This document shows, one piece after another, positions 1-9,210 of a stretch of 64,000 bases of DNA. The stretch's first letter is position 1. The number at the start of each line of letters is the position of its first letter. The stretch covers positions 100,687 to 164,686 of the forward strand of contig JAIYCR010000002.1 of assembly GCA_027487905.1 (NCBI GenBank), given 5' to 3'. Below the pieces are notes generated by a model. That model made no database searches. It was not told the DNA's origin and saw only the letters and a list, made by a program, of their open reading frames with translations. This DNA is from Rubrivivax sp. (GTDB taxonomy: Bacteria > Pseudomonadota > Gammaproteobacteria > Burkholderiales > Burkholderiaceae_C). A program made the translations under genes and the position numbers.

Positions 1-1010
1 TGCACGCTGAACGCAGCGGTGGCCTGGCGCGACAGCGTCGGGATGGGCGGCACCAGGCGCAGCGTCTCGCGCATCACCGCCTGCAGCCCCGCGTGGCGAG
101 CCAGCAGCGGCAGGCTGGCCGGCCCGTCACCCAGCGACCTGGTCTCCTCGCGCAGCCGCTGCTGCCACTGCGGGTGGTCCGCCAGCAGTCCGATGGCGCT
201 GCTCACCAGGCTGGTGGTCGTGTCGTGCGCGGCCATCAGCAGGAAGACGAAATGGTCCAGCAGCGCCGGCGCGTCGATGAGCTCGGGCTCCGCAGCGGCC
301 AGCGCCACCAGCCGGGTGAAGAGGTCGGGCGCGGCGGCCCCGGGTTCGATCACCCCGGTGCGCTGCAGCCGCCCGCCCAGAAACCGCAGCAGCCGCTGGC
401 GGGCCTCGCGCCCGCGACGCCACCGCGTTCCGGGCAGGGGAAGCCGCAGGATGGCGGCCGAAGCCTCGACCAGCCAGCGGAAATCGCGGTGGATGGCCCG
501 GACCTCGTCGTGCAGCCGGGTGCCGATGAACACGTCGCAGGCGATGTCCAGCGTCAGCCGCTGCACCGCCCCATGCACCTCCACGCCGCCGTCGTCCAGC
601 CAGCCGGCCATCGCCCTGTCGATGTCCGGGCCCATGCGATCCAGGCCGGCGGCCAGTTCGTCGCGGCGCAGCGCGGGGAGCATCAGACGCCGGTGTTCGC
701 GGTGCTCTGCACCGTCGCGCAGGATGAGCCCGCCCGGAAAGAGCTGGCCCAGCAAGGGCTCCCAGCCACCGCGGGCGGAGAACACGCCGGCCCGGTCGAA
801 CAGGGCCGTCTCGCTGCCCTCGGGGCTGAACAGCAGCACCTGGTCGCGCGCGAACAGCATGCCTCGGGCCACCGGCCCGCAGCGGGCCTGCACCCGGCGC
901 GCGAAACCCAGGGTGTCGCGCAGGAAGGCGATGTCGGTGGCGATGGGCGCGAAGCCGCAGTGCGGCACGTGGCGCAGCAGCCGCGCGGGCGCCGGCCGCG
1001 GCAGGGGCAT
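1..1010 (-). CDS. Cytochrome P450, C-terminal part cut off by window edge
   Basis: Haem-thiolate monooxygenase, partial: about 336 N-terminal residues are present and the reading frame runs off the left edge without a stop. The I-helix oxygen-activation motif reads AAHDTTTS at about residues 259-266 and the K-helix ExxR (RETLR) lies near residue 317; the cysteine haem-ligand loop is beyond the edge and cannot be checked. No membrane anchor is seen, so it is probably a soluble class I P450 needing a ferredoxin partner. The ATG at 1010 lies 37 bp after the VOC stop codon, which suggests cotranscription with the VOC gene and pobA. The substrate is not deducible; a hydroxylated or alkoxylated aromatic would fit the context (inference). 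Confidence 0.88.
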   Translation of the reverse strand, partial: MPLPRPAPARLLRHVPHCGFAPIATDIAFLRDTLGFARRVQARCGPVARGMLFARDQVLLFSPEGSETALFDRAGVFSARGGWEPLLGQLFPGGLILRDGAEHREHRRLMLPALRRDELAAGLDRMGPDIDRAMAGWLDDGGVEVHGAVQRLTLDIACDVFIGTRLHDEVRAIHRDFRWLVEASAAILRLPLPGTRWRRGREARQRLLRFLGGRLQRTGVIEPGAAAPDLFTRLVALAAAEPELIDAPALLDHFVFLLMAAHDTTTSLVSSAIGLLADHPQWQQRLREETRSLGDGPASLPLLARHAGLQAVMRETLRLVPPIPTLSRQATAAFSV

Positions 1011-1047
1011 CGGGCCCGGGGGCTGGCCGAGGGTCAAGGGCCGCGGG

Positions 1048-1461
1048 TCAATGGGCAAACAACTGCCCAAGGTCGGCGAAGGCCTTGAACTCGAGCGCAT
1101 TGCCGCTCGGGTCGGTGATGAAGAAGGTGGCCTGCTCGCCCGGCTCGCCGACGAAGCGCACCTGCGGCTCCATGAGGAAACGCGCACCGGCCTGGCCCAG
1201 GCGGTCCGCCAGGGCGCGCCAGTCGTCCATGGCCAGCACGATGCCGAAGTGGCGCACCGGCACCGGCTCGCCATCGACCTGGCCGCTGGCCGCTGCCGCG
1301 CAGTCGGCGGGCGACAGGTGGGCGACGATCTGGTGGCCGTGGAAATCGAAGTCGATCCAGTGCTCGCTGCTGCGGCCTTCCGGGCAACCCAGCAAGTCGC
1401 CATAGAAGCGGCGGGCCGCAGCGAGGTCGTGGACGGGGAAGGCCAGGTGGAAGGGTCTCAT
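1048..1461 (-). CDS. VOC (glyoxalase/bleomycin resistance) superfamily protein
   Basis: Small 137-residue vicinal-oxygen-chelate fold protein. It opens with the usual strand 'FHLAFPVHDLAAARRFY' and closes with the family signature 'FFITDPSGNALEFKAF', with metal-ligand-type His5 and Glu near residue 128. Members are lyases, dioxygenases or binding proteins, and the exact reaction cannot be told. The ATG at 1461 is used; a longer in-frame extension upstream runs through the pobA coding region and is a shadow. It lies 86 bp after pobA and 37 bp before the P450, so it is probably the middle gene of a pobA-VOC-P450 unit. Confidence 0.85.
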   Translation of the reverse strand: MRPFHLAFPVHDLAAARRFYGDLLGCPEGRSSEHWIDFDFHGHQIVAHLSPADCAAAASGQVDGEPVPVRHFGIVLAMDDWRALADRLGQAGARFLMEPQVRFVGEPGEQATFFITDPSGNALEFKAFADLGQLFAH

Positions 1462-1547
1462 GGGCGAAGCCGAAGCGGGACGGATCAGGCCGGCGATGAT
1501 GCCAGCGCACCCCGTCCTCGCCCATCGGGCCGCACCCCCGGCCGATG

Positions 1548-2744
1548 TCAGATCGGCAGGCCCGCGTACTGGTCGGCGAAGTGGGCCTGGGCCCGCTCGG
1601 AGCCGAAAAGCTCGTCCAGTTCGGCGCGCTGCAGGCGCTGGGAGAAGGCGTCGGTGTCGGGGAAACGGTGCAGCAGCGTCGTGGCCCACCAGGAGAAGCG
1701 CTCGACCCGCCAGATGCGCTGCAGCGCGCGCTGCGAGTAGCTGTCGATGCCGGTGGCCGAGCCGCTGCGGCAGCGGTCGATCAGCGCTTCGGCCAGCAGC
1801 CGCACGTCGGCGACCGCCAGGTTCAGGCCCTTGGCCCCCGTGGGCGGCACGATGTGGGCCGCGTCGCCCGCGAGGAAGAGCCGCCCGTGGCGCATCGGCT
1901 CGGCCACGAAGCTGCGCAGCGGCGCGATGCTCTTCTCGATGGAGGGGCCCGTGACCACGGCCGCGGCGGTCTGAGGGTCCAGCCGGGGTAGCAGCGCCGC
2001 CCAGAAGCGGTCGTCGCTCCAGTCCTCGACGCGGTCGGTCAGCGGGCACTGCACGTAGTAGCGGCTGCGGGTCATGCTGCGCATCGAGCACAGCGCGAAG
2101 CCTTCGTCGCTCTGGGCATAGACCACCGCGTGCGGGGAGGCCGGCGGCACATCGGCCAGCACGCCCAGCCAGCCGAAGGGGTAGACCCGCTCGAAGGTGT
2201 GCAGCACCTCGGCCGGGATGGACCGGCGGGCCACGCCGTGGAAGCCGTCGCAGCCGGCCACCCACTCGGCATGGACGGTGAAGGCCCCCTGCGGGTCGAC
2301 CCCGTGCACCTGCACGGCTGAATCGAGCAGCCCCTCGATGCGAACGTCCTGGGCTTCGTAGAGCGTGGGCCTGTCGGTGGCTTCGCGAGCGTCCATCAGG
2401 TCGCGGGTCAGCTCGGTCTGGCCATAGGCCATCACCTGGCGGCCCACCAGACGGTGCATGTCCAGGTGGCGCTTGTGCCCGCCGGCGACGATGTCCACCC
2501 CGGGGTGGACGATGCCCTCGGCCATCAGCCGGGCGCCCACGCCCGCCTGCACGATGGTGTCCACCGAGGTCTGTTCGAGGATGCCGGCGCGGATGCGCGA
2601 CAGCACATAGTCGCGGCTTTGACGTTCGACGACCACCGAGTCGATGCCCGCCTTGTGCAGCAGGGCAGCGAGCAGAAGGCCGGCCGGTCCGGCGCCGACG
2701 ATGGCGACCTGAGTGTGCAGCGTTCGGGAAGCGGAATCGGGCAT
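1548..2744 (-). CDS. pobA: 4-hydroxybenzoate 3-monooxygenase (PobA)
   Basis: FAD-dependent NAD(P)H hydroxylase converting 4-hydroxybenzoate to protocatechuate. The 398-residue product is close to the usual length of about 394. Visible motifs are the dinucleotide-binding GAGPAG at residues 17-22, the substrate/FAD segment RQSRDYVLSRIRAG that is typical of PobA, the 'CDGFHGVAR' DG motif, and the GD motif beginning GDAAHIVPP at residue 293. The ATG at 2744 is preferred because upstream in-frame codons have no family similarity. It is divergent from an IclR-type regulator with a candidate operator between them, the classical pobR-pobA arrangement. Confidence 0.95.
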   Translation of the reverse strand: MPDSASRTLHTQVAIVGAGPAGLLLAALLHKAGIDSVVVERQSRDYVLSRIRAGILEQTSVDTIVQAGVGARLMAEGIVHPGVDIVAGGHKRHLDMHRLVGRQVMAYGQTELTRDLMDAREATDRPTLYEAQDVRIEGLLDSAVQVHGVDPQGAFTVHAEWVAGCDGFHGVARRSIPAEVLHTFERVYPFGWLGVLADVPPASPHAVVYAQSDEGFALCSMRSMTRSRYYVQCPLTDRVEDWSDDRFWAALLPRLDPQTAAAVVTGPSIEKSIAPLRSFVAEPMRHGRLFLAGDAAHIVPPTGAKGLNLAVADVRLLAEALIDRCRSGSATGIDSYSQRALQRIWRVERFSWWATTLLHRFPDTDAFSQRLQRAELDELFGSERAQAHFADQYAGLPI

Positions 2745-2846
2745 GGGCACTCCAAGGGGGGGGGCGGGGCGGGACGGCGCGCAAGGGACGGAAGCGGCGT
2801 AGCGTAGGCAGGCCCGAACCGATTTGCGGCGCTGTCGGCTCGAATG

Positions 2847-2884
2847 TGTGCGCCTATCGCACAACCCGCGCGATGAACGCACAA
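2847..2884. promoter_or_regulatory. Candidate PobR operator: palindrome plus third direct repeat
   Basis: TGTGCG at 2847-2852 and CGCACA at 2858-2863 form a perfect 6-bp inverted repeat around CCTAT. A further CGCACAA begins at 2878, exactly 20 bp after the start of the CGCACAA at 2858. IclR-family regulators of this pathway (PcaU and PobR of Acinetobacter) are known to bind three 10-bp repeats, two as a palindrome and one as a direct repeat 10 bp further on; the same geometry is visible here. The site lies in the divergent pobA-pobR gap and argues for the downstream pobR start. Confidence 0.7.
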
Positions 2885-2920
2885 TGCTGCACACCGTCAA
2901 CCTGCCCCCGGGAGCCCGCC

Positions 2921-3739
2921 ATGCTCGATCCATCCGACCGCATCGAGGGGCTGGCCAAGGGCCTGGCGGTGCTGGAGAGCTTCAGCCCCGAGCGTGCGCA
3001 GCTCAGCACCAGCCAGGTCGCCGCCCGCACCGGCCTGAGCCGCGCGGCGGCGCGGCGTCAGCTGCTCACGCTGTGCGAACTGGGCTACCTCGATGCCCGC
3101 GACGGGCAGTACGGGCTGAGCCCGCGGGTGCTGCGGCTGGCGGGTGCCTACCTCGCCTCGGCCCGGCTGCCGCGGCTGGCGCAACCGGTGCTGGACCGGC
3201 TGGCCCTGCTGACCCGCGAGGCCTGCTCCCTGGTGGTGCTCGACCGCGCCGAGGTGGTGATCGTCGCGCGCAGCCTGGGCGCTCTGCCCAGCCGCTGGCA
3301 GAGCGGGGAGCCCTCGGCCCGAAGCGGCGTGCGCCTGCCCGCCACGCCGCTGATGGCCTACGGCCTGCACCAGGGCGCCCGCCTGGCGGCGCACGCGACT
3401 TCCACCGGCCGCGTGCTGCTGGCGGGCTTGCAGCCGACCGAGCTTTCGGCCTGGCTGGCCGAGCACGCGCCCCTGCGGCGGCTGACCGCACACACCGTGA
3501 CCGAGCCGCGCGCGCTGCGCGCGCTGCTGCGGGACGTCCGCCGCCAGGACCACTGCGTCGCCCACGAGGGCCATGAGTTGGGCGTGCATGCGGTGGCCGT
3601 GCCGGTGCGCGACCTCGCCGGACGCTGCGTGGCGGCACTGAACATCGTGGGTTCGCCGGACCGTCTGCAGGGGCCGTCGCTCGTCGAACTGCTGGCGCCG
3701 CTGCACGCCGCGTCGCGGGAGCTGCAGGCCGTGCTCTGA
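2921..3739 (+). CDS. pobR: IclR-family transcriptional regulator (PobR-type)
   Basis: A 272-residue activator/repressor. The N-terminal winged helix (about residues 5-65, beginning SDRIEGLAKGLAVLE and containing 'LSTSQVAARTGLSRAAARRQL') is followed by an IclR effector-binding GAF-like domain. Start choice: the ATG at 2921 follows GGGAG at a suitable distance and begins with the conserved N terminus; in-frame upstream starts at 2846 and 2873 would place coding sequence across the operator repeats. Divergent from pobA, so it most likely controls 4-hydroxybenzoate hydroxylation and may autoregulate. Assignment as PobR rather than PcaR/PcaU rests on position. Confidence 0.88.
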   Translation: MLDPSDRIEGLAKGLAVLESFSPERAQLSTSQVAARTGLSRAAARRQLLTLCELGYLDARDGQYGLSPRVLRLAGAYLASARLPRLAQPVLDRLALLTREACSLVVLDRAEVVIVARSLGALPSRWQSGEPSARSGVRLPATPLMAYGLHQGARLAAHATSTGRVLLAGLQPTELSAWLAEHAPLRRLTAHTVTEPRALRALLRDVRRQDHCVAHEGHELGVHAVAVPVRDLAGRCVAALNIVGSPDRLQGPSLVELLAPLHAASRELQAVL

Positions 3740-3784
3740 GGTTTCGATCCGGGCCGTGGTCTTGCCGCGCAACCCGCTGCGTCT

Positions 3785-4504
3785 TCAGAAACGGCTCACC
3801 CAGCGCAGTTGCAGAAAGTTTTCGCCGGGGTTGGGGGGCCGAAGGCCGCCGTTGGAGAAGTGCTGCAGCCTCAAGGCCAGCTCATGGCGTCCGCGGGCGT
3901 CGGGCACCCAACCCACCGCGAGGTGGTCGCCGAAGTTGAAGGCGCTGCCGAAGCGCCGGTCTCCGGCGCGGTAGACCGGCCCGATCAGGTGCGCGCCGAT
4001 GCCCGCTTCGACGAAGGCGCCGGCGGACGAACCGGCGAAGCGGTAGCGCAGCACGGGCGTGATGCCGATGCGGGTGTAGTGCCCCGGGTCGCCGGCGGCA
4101 GGGGCGCTCGGCCACCAGCCGGCGAGCGACGCCTCCAGGTGGGTGGACCAGCCCGAACCGTCCTTGAGCCACCGGTTCGGCAGTTCCCAGATCAAGGCCA
4201 GCGCCAGCGTGTGGCTGCGCTCGCTGGCACCGAGCTGCACGGCCCAGGCGTCGGCCGCCCTGGGACGCAGCGGTGCTTGGGCAGAGGCGACGGCGACGGC
4301 CCCGGGCGCAGGCGGTTCCGCCGCGGCGTCGCAGGGCGCGTGCTGAGCCTGCGCCAGGGAGGCCGTCATGGCCATCAGGGCGATCGGCCATCCAGACCAG
4401 GTCCAGGCCCGTGCCCCGGGCCCATTTCCCCGCCTGCCGCGCCCGCCACCCTTGGTCCGCCTGTCCACCCTGCCACCTTCCGTGCCCTGCAATCGATTCT
4501 GCAA
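3785..4504 (-). CDS. Acyloxyacyl hydrolase, PagL-like lipid A 3-O-deacylase
   Basis: Outer-membrane beta-barrel enzyme predicted to remove the 3-O-acyl chain of lipid A. The N terminus is basic with a hydrophobic stretch ending in ASLAQAQ (about residues 37-54), read as a signal peptide, followed by a proline/alanine-rich linker and an eight-stranded-barrel-like pattern of alternating hydrophobics. The catalytic region near the C terminus shows His215, Ser217 and Glu228 in 'QHFSNGGLRPPNPGEN', matching the PagL His-x-Ser...Glu triad (spacing one residue shorter than in Pseudomonas PagL, from memory). It ends in Phe, typical of outer-membrane barrels. The true start may be shorter, as 35 residues precede the hydrophobic core. 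Convergent with pobR. Confidence 0.8.
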   Translation of the reverse strand: MQNRLQGTEGGRVDRRTKGGGRGRRGNGPGARAWTWSGWPIALMAMTASLAQAQHAPCDAAAEPPAPGAVAVASAQAPLRPRAADAWAVQLGASERSHTLALALIWELPNRWLKDGSGWSTHLEASLAGWWPSAPAAGDPGHYTRIGITPVLRYRFAGSSAGAFVEAGIGAHLIGPVYRAGDRRFGSAFNFGDHLAVGWVPDARGRHELALRLQHFSNGGLRPPNPGENFLQLRWVSRF

Positions 4505-4546
4505 GGCAAGGGGCGGGCCTGTGCAGCCCTGCCCGGGGCGCGGCGC

Positions 4547-6544
4547 TCAGCGGATGCGGAAGAAGTCCATCTCGCCGTTGAGCCGCTCGGCGTTGTCGCT
4601 GAGCGAGGCCGATGCGGCGGCCGTCTGCTCCACCAGCGCCGCGTTCTGCTGGGACATGCCGTCCAGTTGCTCCACCGATGCGGACACCTCGGCCAGTCCG
4701 GCCGACTGTTCGCGCGCGGCCTGGCTGATCTCGCCGATCAGCGTGCGCAGCTGCTCGGCGTTGCGCACCAGTTCGCCCATGGTGGCACCGGCCTGGCCGA
4801 CCACCGCCGAGCCGGCCTGCACCTGCTCGACGCTCGCGCCGATCAGGGTCTTGATCTCGCGGGCGGCCGAGCCGCAGCGCTGGGCCAGCGCGCGCACCTC
4901 GGAGGCCACCACGGCGAAGCCGCGGCCCTGCTCGCCGGCCCGGGCAGCCTCCACCGCGGCGTTCAGCGCGAGGATGTTGGTCTGGAAGGCGATGCCGTCG
5001 ATGGTGGAGATGATGTCGGCGATGCGGCCCGATGAGGTCCGCATCTCGGCCATCGTGCGCTCCACCTGCTGGAACACCGCGCCGCCGCGGTCGGCCACTT
5101 CGGCGTTGCGCACCACGATCTGGGCAGCGCCCGCCGCGGTGTCGGCCGTGCTGGAGACCGCCTGGCCCAGGCGGTCCAGTGTCGAGGCGGTGCGCTGCAG
5201 CTGGGCGGCCGAATCCTCGGTGCGCCGCGACAGGTCCAGGGAGGCGGCGGCCACCTCGCGGCTGGCGGTATTCATCTCGCCGGCGCCGCTTCGCACCTGC
5301 AGCACCGTCTTGCGAAGCGCATGGATGGTCGAGGCCAGCGTGGTCATCAGCTGGGCCACCTCGTCGCGGCCCCAGGGGCGGGGCTCCAGCGTGAGGTTGC
5401 CGCGGGAAATCTCCTCGAGCTGGCGCGAGACCTCCCGGATGCCGCCCTGGGTCACGCGGTAGAAGGCCACCAGCAGGTAGGCGGCAATGGCCACGCCGAG
5501 AGCGGCCATCGACAGCTGCAGGGCCAGCGTGCGCTGCAGCTTGTCCACCCGCTGCGCGATGCGCTTGTCCAGCGCCACCAGCACCCGCTGCATGCCGGCG
5601 TACTGCAGTCCGATGGCCTCGTTGGCCGCCTTGACATAGGCGGCGGGGTCGGTGCTCAGCGTCTCACCCAGCACACTGGACTGCACCGTGGCGAGGAAGG
5701 CGGCGCTGGCCTGCTGCGCGGCCTTCATGTCGATCTCGCCGGCCAGCAAGGGGTCGGCGGCGATGGCCCGCTCCAGCGTCTGGTCCAGCGATTTCAGGTG
5801 ACTGCTGGCAAAGGCGAGAGGCCCGACGATCTGGTCGCGCTGGGCCGGGGTGGCCGCTCCGGCGCGCAGGATGGCGTTGCCCATGCCGCGCATGCGGCCG
5901 AGCATCTCGGCCAGCTGCGGCTGCTTGAAGATGACGCCATCCATCAGGTAGAAGGTGGCCACCTCCGGGTCGAGCGTCAGGTTGGACTGGTCGGCCACGT
6001 CCTGCAGCAGCCCGAGCAAGGCGTCCACTAGGGCGGTGTGGGCGGCGAAGGTGGTGACCGAGTCCTCGCGAACCGGCCGGGCCGCCAGCTCGGACTGCAA
6101 CTGCTGCACCCGCTTCCAGCCAGGCTCCACGCCCAGCGTGCCGCCGATGCGCTCGTGGGTGAGCGCCAGCGTCTTCAGGCTCTCGGCCACCCGGGCCTGC
6201 GCGGTGTCCAGGTCAGGTGCCTTGCCGGTGGCCGCGCGCCGCCGGTTCTGCGCGGCGTCCAGCACGGGCAGCAGGGGCTGCACATAGGCCACGCCCAGCC
6301 TTTCCTTCTCCGAGAAGGCGATGCCTTCGGCAGCGGTCATGAACAGCGATGCGCCCAGCAGCAGCAAGGGCAGCACGAAGGCCAGCGACACCCAGGCCGC
6401 CTTGGCCGGAAAGCCCATGCTGCGCAGCATCCGGATGCCCGGCGCCATGAAGCCGTGGTGGCTGAAGAAGCCGGGTGTCGAGCGGGAAGGCAAAGGCCCC
6501 GCGGACACATCGGCTGGCGGGCTTGCGAACGCGATCGAACCCAT
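4547..6544 (-). CDS. Methyl-accepting chemotaxis protein
   Basis: Transmembrane chemoreceptor of 665 residues. The first membrane segment is at about residues 45-65; a periplasmic helical sensor region of about 320 residues follows, then a second membrane segment (AALGVAIAAYLLVAF), a HAMP linker, and the cytoplasmic signalling hairpin with the highly conserved tip 'FQTNILALNAAVEAARAGEQ'. No C-terminal CheR-binding pentapeptide is present; the chain ends DFFRIR. Start: the ATG at 6544 follows AGGAG (complement at 6554-6558); an upstream in-frame ATG at 6694 would overlap copA. The 50 residues before the first membrane segment are unusually long. Ligand unknown; the helical sensor resembles 4HB/HBM-type sensors but I cannot assign it. 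Confidence 0.92.
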   Translation of the reverse strand: MGSIAFASPPADVSAGPLPSRSTPGFFSHHGFMAPGIRMLRSMGFPAKAAWVSLAFVLPLLLLGASLFMTAAEGIAFSEKERLGVAYVQPLLPVLDAAQNRRRAATGKAPDLDTAQARVAESLKTLALTHERIGGTLGVEPGWKRVQQLQSELAARPVREDSVTTFAAHTALVDALLGLLQDVADQSNLTLDPEVATFYLMDGVIFKQPQLAEMLGRMRGMGNAILRAGAATPAQRDQIVGPLAFASSHLKSLDQTLERAIAADPLLAGEIDMKAAQQASAAFLATVQSSVLGETLSTDPAAYVKAANEAIGLQYAGMQRVLVALDKRIAQRVDKLQRTLALQLSMAALGVAIAAYLLVAFYRVTQGGIREVSRQLEEISRGNLTLEPRPWGRDEVAQLMTTLASTIHALRKTVLQVRSGAGEMNTASREVAAASLDLSRRTEDSAAQLQRTASTLDRLGQAVSSTADTAAGAAQIVVRNAEVADRGGAVFQQVERTMAEMRTSSGRIADIISTIDGIAFQTNILALNAAVEAARAGEQGRGFAVVASEVRALAQRCGSAAREIKTLIGASVEQVQAGSAVVGQAGATMGELVRNAEQLRTLIGEISQAAREQSAGLAEVSASVEQLDGMSQQNAALVEQTAAASASLSDNAERLNGEMDFFRIR

Positions 6545-6621
6545 GGCAACGCACTCCTGGACAGTTGTGCGTGCTGCTTCGGCGCCAGGCCGCTCCACTT
6601 GAGCCTGGACAGGCGCGAAGA

Positions 6622-6649
6622 AGCCCCGAGCGTGAACCACGCCCGGGCT
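6622..6649 (-). terminator. Candidate intrinsic terminator of copA
   Basis: Read on the minus strand just after the copA stop codon, AGCCCGGGCGTG and CACGCTCGGGGCT pair as a stem of about 12 bp with one bulged G (one G-U pair) and a GTT loop, followed by the pyrimidine-rich TTCTTCG. The run of T is short, as usual at this GC content. It lies in the 112-bp gap between copA and the chemoreceptor. Confidence 0.5.
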
Positions 6650-6656
6650 GCGGGGC

Positions 6657-9134
6657 TCAGCGCCCGGGTTTCCAGCGCCGCAGCAGCAGCGCACTGGCCA
6701 CCACGCTGACGCTGCTGAAGGCCATGGCGGCGCCCGCGACCACCGGGCTGAGCAGGCCGAGCGCCGCCAGCGGAATGCCCACCGCGTTGTAGCCGAAGGC
6801 CCAGAAGAGGTTGTGGCGGATCTTGCTCACCGTGCGGCGAGAAATGTCGAGCGCCGCGGCCACGTGGGTCGGGTCGCCTCGCATCAGCGTGATGCCGGCG
6901 GCCTGCATGGCCACATCGGTGCCGGTGGACATGGCCATGCCCACGTCCGCGGCAGCCAGGGCCGGCGCGTCGTTGATGCCGTCGCCCACCATGGCCACCA
7001 CATGGCCCTCTTCGCGCAGCCGAGCGACGATCTCGGCTTTGCGCCCGGGCAGCACACCGGCCTCCACCGCATCCAGGCCCAGGGCCCGCCCCACCGCCTC
7101 GCCGCTGCCCCGGTTGTCGCCGGTGACCAGCACCGTGCGGATGCCGGCGTGGCGCAGGCGCTGCACGGCCCCGGCGGACTGCGGCTTGAGCGCATCCCCG
7201 AACACGAAGAGGCCCAGCAGGCGCGCCGGCATCGAGGCCTGCGATTCGGAGGTCTGCGATTCCGAGGCCAGCAGCCACGACACGGTGCGCCCGTCCGCCT
7301 CGGCGCGCCGGGCCGCGTCGCCCAGAGCGCTGCGGTCGACGCCCAGTTCGTCCATCCAGGCGCCACTGCCCAGGCGCAGCCATTGGCCTGCGACCCGGCC
7401 TTCGATGCCCCGGCCGGGCACCGCGCGGGTGTTCTCGGCCGCTGGCACCGACAGCCCCTGGGCACCGGCGGTCTGCACCACCGCCCGCCCCAGCGGGTGC
7501 TCACTCGTTGCCTGCAGCGCTGCGGCCAGGGTCAGAGCCAATGCCTGGGCCTGGGCCTGGGCCTGGGCATCCCCCGGCGCCCCGGTGCTTCCGAAGGCCT
7601 CGGCGGGCGCCTGAACCGACAGCAGCGCCGGACGCCCTTCGGTCAGGGTGCCGGTCTTGTCGAAGGCCACCAGATCGACCCGCCAGGCGGTCTCCAGCGC
7701 CTGCGCATCCTGGATCAGGATGCCGTGGCGCGCGGCCACGCCGGTGCCCACCAGGATGGCCGTGGGCGTGGCCAGGCCCAAGGCACAGGGGCAGGCGATG
7801 ACGAGCACCGACACCGCGTTGACGATGGCCCGCTCCCAGCCGCCACCGCCCAGGCCCCAGGCCAGCAAGGTCAGCAGCGCCACCCCCAGCACCACCGGCA
7901 CGAAGACGGCGCTCACCCGGTCGACCTGACGCTGGATGGGCGCCTTCTTCGCCTGCGCGGATTCCACCAGCCGCACGATGCGCGCGAGCGTGGACTCCGC
8001 CCCGACGGCCGTCGTGCGCAGCAGCAGCGATCCCGCGCCGTTGATCGATCCACCCGTGACGCGGCTGCCCGGCGCCTTGTGCACCGGAAGGCTTTCGCCG
8101 GTGATGAGCGACTCGTCCGCGTCGCTGTTCCCCTCGGCGACGATGCCGTCCACCGGCAGGCGCTCACCCGGCCGGACGACGACGAGATCGCCCGGCCTGA
8201 CCTCGGCGATCGGCACCTCGCGGTCGCAAGCCGGGCCGTCGCCGCGGCGCACCCGCGCGCGCAGCGGGCGCAGGGCCTGCAAGGCCCGGATGGCTTCGGT
8301 CGTCTGGCGCTTGGCACGCGCCTCGAGCCACTTGCCCAGCAGCACGAGGGTGACGACCACCGACGAGGCTTCGAAGTAGAGGTGCGGCGCGGCGGCAGGC
8401 CCGTGGCCCGCGGGATGGGAGGCGGCGGCGGCACCCCACAGCGGCGCCAGCCACAGGTACAGGCTCAGCCCGTAGGCGGCCGAGGTGCCCAGCGCCACCA
8501 GCAGGTCCATGTTGCCGGTGCCCGAGCGCAGCGCCTTCCAGCCGGCGCGGTAGAAGCGCGCGCCCAGCACGAACTGCACCGGCGTTGCCAGCAGCCACTG
8601 CCACAGCGGCGGGAGCATGGCATCCACGCCCCAGGGCATCAGCAGCATGGGCAGCGCCAGCGGCAAGCTCAGCCCGATGGCCGCGATCAGCGTCCAGCGC
8701 TCGCCAAGGGCCCGAGGCGACACGGCCTTGGTGGCTGTAGCGGCGGCGGCATCGGCTGGGAACGCAGCGTCGGCTGAATCAGCCGACGGCCGCAGCGTGG
8801 CCGGGTAGCCCGCCCGCTCGAGCGCTGCCAGCAGATCGGCCACGACATCGGACACGACATCCGACACCGAGGCCGGCGCGGGGTCGGCCGCTGACGAAGC
8901 GGCGCCAGGGGCCGGCGGCGGGCGCTGCCACTGGACCTGAGCGGTCTCGGTGGCCAGGTTCACCGTGGCCTGGGTCACGCCAGCAACCGCCTGCAGCGCG
9001 CGCTCCACCCGCAGCACGCAGGACGCGCAGGTCATGCCCTCGATGACGAACTCCAGCGCAACCGGCCCGGACGACGATGTGCGTTCAGGCGCCGGCTGCG
9101 GGCCGGCCAGCGAAGGGGCGGCGGTGAGGGTCAC
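6657..9134 (-). CDS. copA: Copper-translocating P1B-type ATPase (CopA)
   Basis: Exports Cu(I) from the cytoplasm at the cost of ATP. The 825-residue chain has one N-terminal heavy-metal-associated domain with GMTCASC (Cys36, Cys39), eight predicted membrane helices, the intramembrane metal-binding CPC in '[13 protein letters not shown]', the phosphorylation motif DKTGTLTEG, the P1B SEHPLG motif and the hinge GDGINDAP. A run of Ala-Gln repeats (AQAQAQAQA) sits between DKTGTLT and SEHPLG, encoded by a tandem hexanucleotide repeat. There is no obvious partner (CueR, chaperone) next to it; the upstream neighbour egtB is unrelated. A terminator-like hairpin follows the stop codon. Confidence 0.94.
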   Translation of the reverse strand: MTLTAAPSLAGPQPAPERTSSSGPVALEFVIEGMTCASCVLRVERALQAVAGVTQATVNLATETAQVQWQRPPPAPGAASSAADPAPASVSDVVSDVVADLLAALERAGYPATLRPSADSADAAFPADAAAATATKAVSPRALGERWTLIAAIGLSLPLALPMLLMPWGVDAMLPPLWQWLLATPVQFVLGARFYRAGWKALRSGTGNMDLLVALGTSAAYGLSLYLWLAPLWGAAAASHPAGHGPAAAPHLYFEASSVVVTLVLLGKWLEARAKRQTTEAIRALQALRPLRARVRRGDGPACDREVPIAEVRPGDLVVVRPGERLPVDGIVAEGNSDADESLITGESLPVHKAPGSRVTGGSINGAGSLLLRTTAVGAESTLARIVRLVESAQAKKAPIQRQVDRVSAVFVPVVLGVALLTLLAWGLGGGGWERAIVNAVSVLVIACPCALGLATPTAILVGTGVAARHGILIQDAQALETAWRVDLVAFDKTGTLTEGRPALLSVQAPAEAFGSTGAPGDAQAQAQAQALALTLAAALQATSEHPLGRAVVQTAGAQGLSVPAAENTRAVPGRGIEGRVAGQWLRLGSGAWMDELGVDRSALGDAARRAEADGRTVSWLLASESQTSESQASMPARLLGLFVFGDALKPQSAGAVQRLRHAGIRTVLVTGDNRGSGEAVGRALGLDAVEAGVLPGRKAEIVARLREEGHVVAMVGDGINDAPALAAADVGMAMSTGTDVAMQAAGITLMRGDPTHVAAALDISRRTVSKIRHNLFWAFGYNAVGIPLAALGLLSPVVAGAAMAFSSVSVVASALLLRRWKPGR
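7543..7566. repeat. Tandem hexanucleotide repeat GCCTGG x4 inside copA
   Basis: Four exact consecutive GCCTGG units, coding on the minus strand for alternating Ala-Gln in the nucleotide-binding part of CopA. Unit length is a multiple of three, so gain or loss of units would change protein length without breaking the frame. Confidence 0.9.
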
Positions 9135-9210
9135 CGTCAGAGTTTGCGGCCACGGGCCTGGAATGCAAGGGGCCTGGCGACGTCAAGGTCGACAAGGTTC
9201 GCCCCGGGCG

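Noticed and set aside
1048..2784. 578-residue minus-strand frame joining Arg/Gly-rich sequence to the VOC protein
   Set aside because: Its first three quarters are antisense-free but out of frame with pobA and show shadow composition; the VOC protein starts cleanly at 1461.
9135..9210. Possible CueR/MerR-type copper operator upstream of copA (CCTTG...TTGACG segments)
   Set aside because: No convincing dyad with the 19-20 bp promoter spacing typical of MerR-family control; too weak to report.
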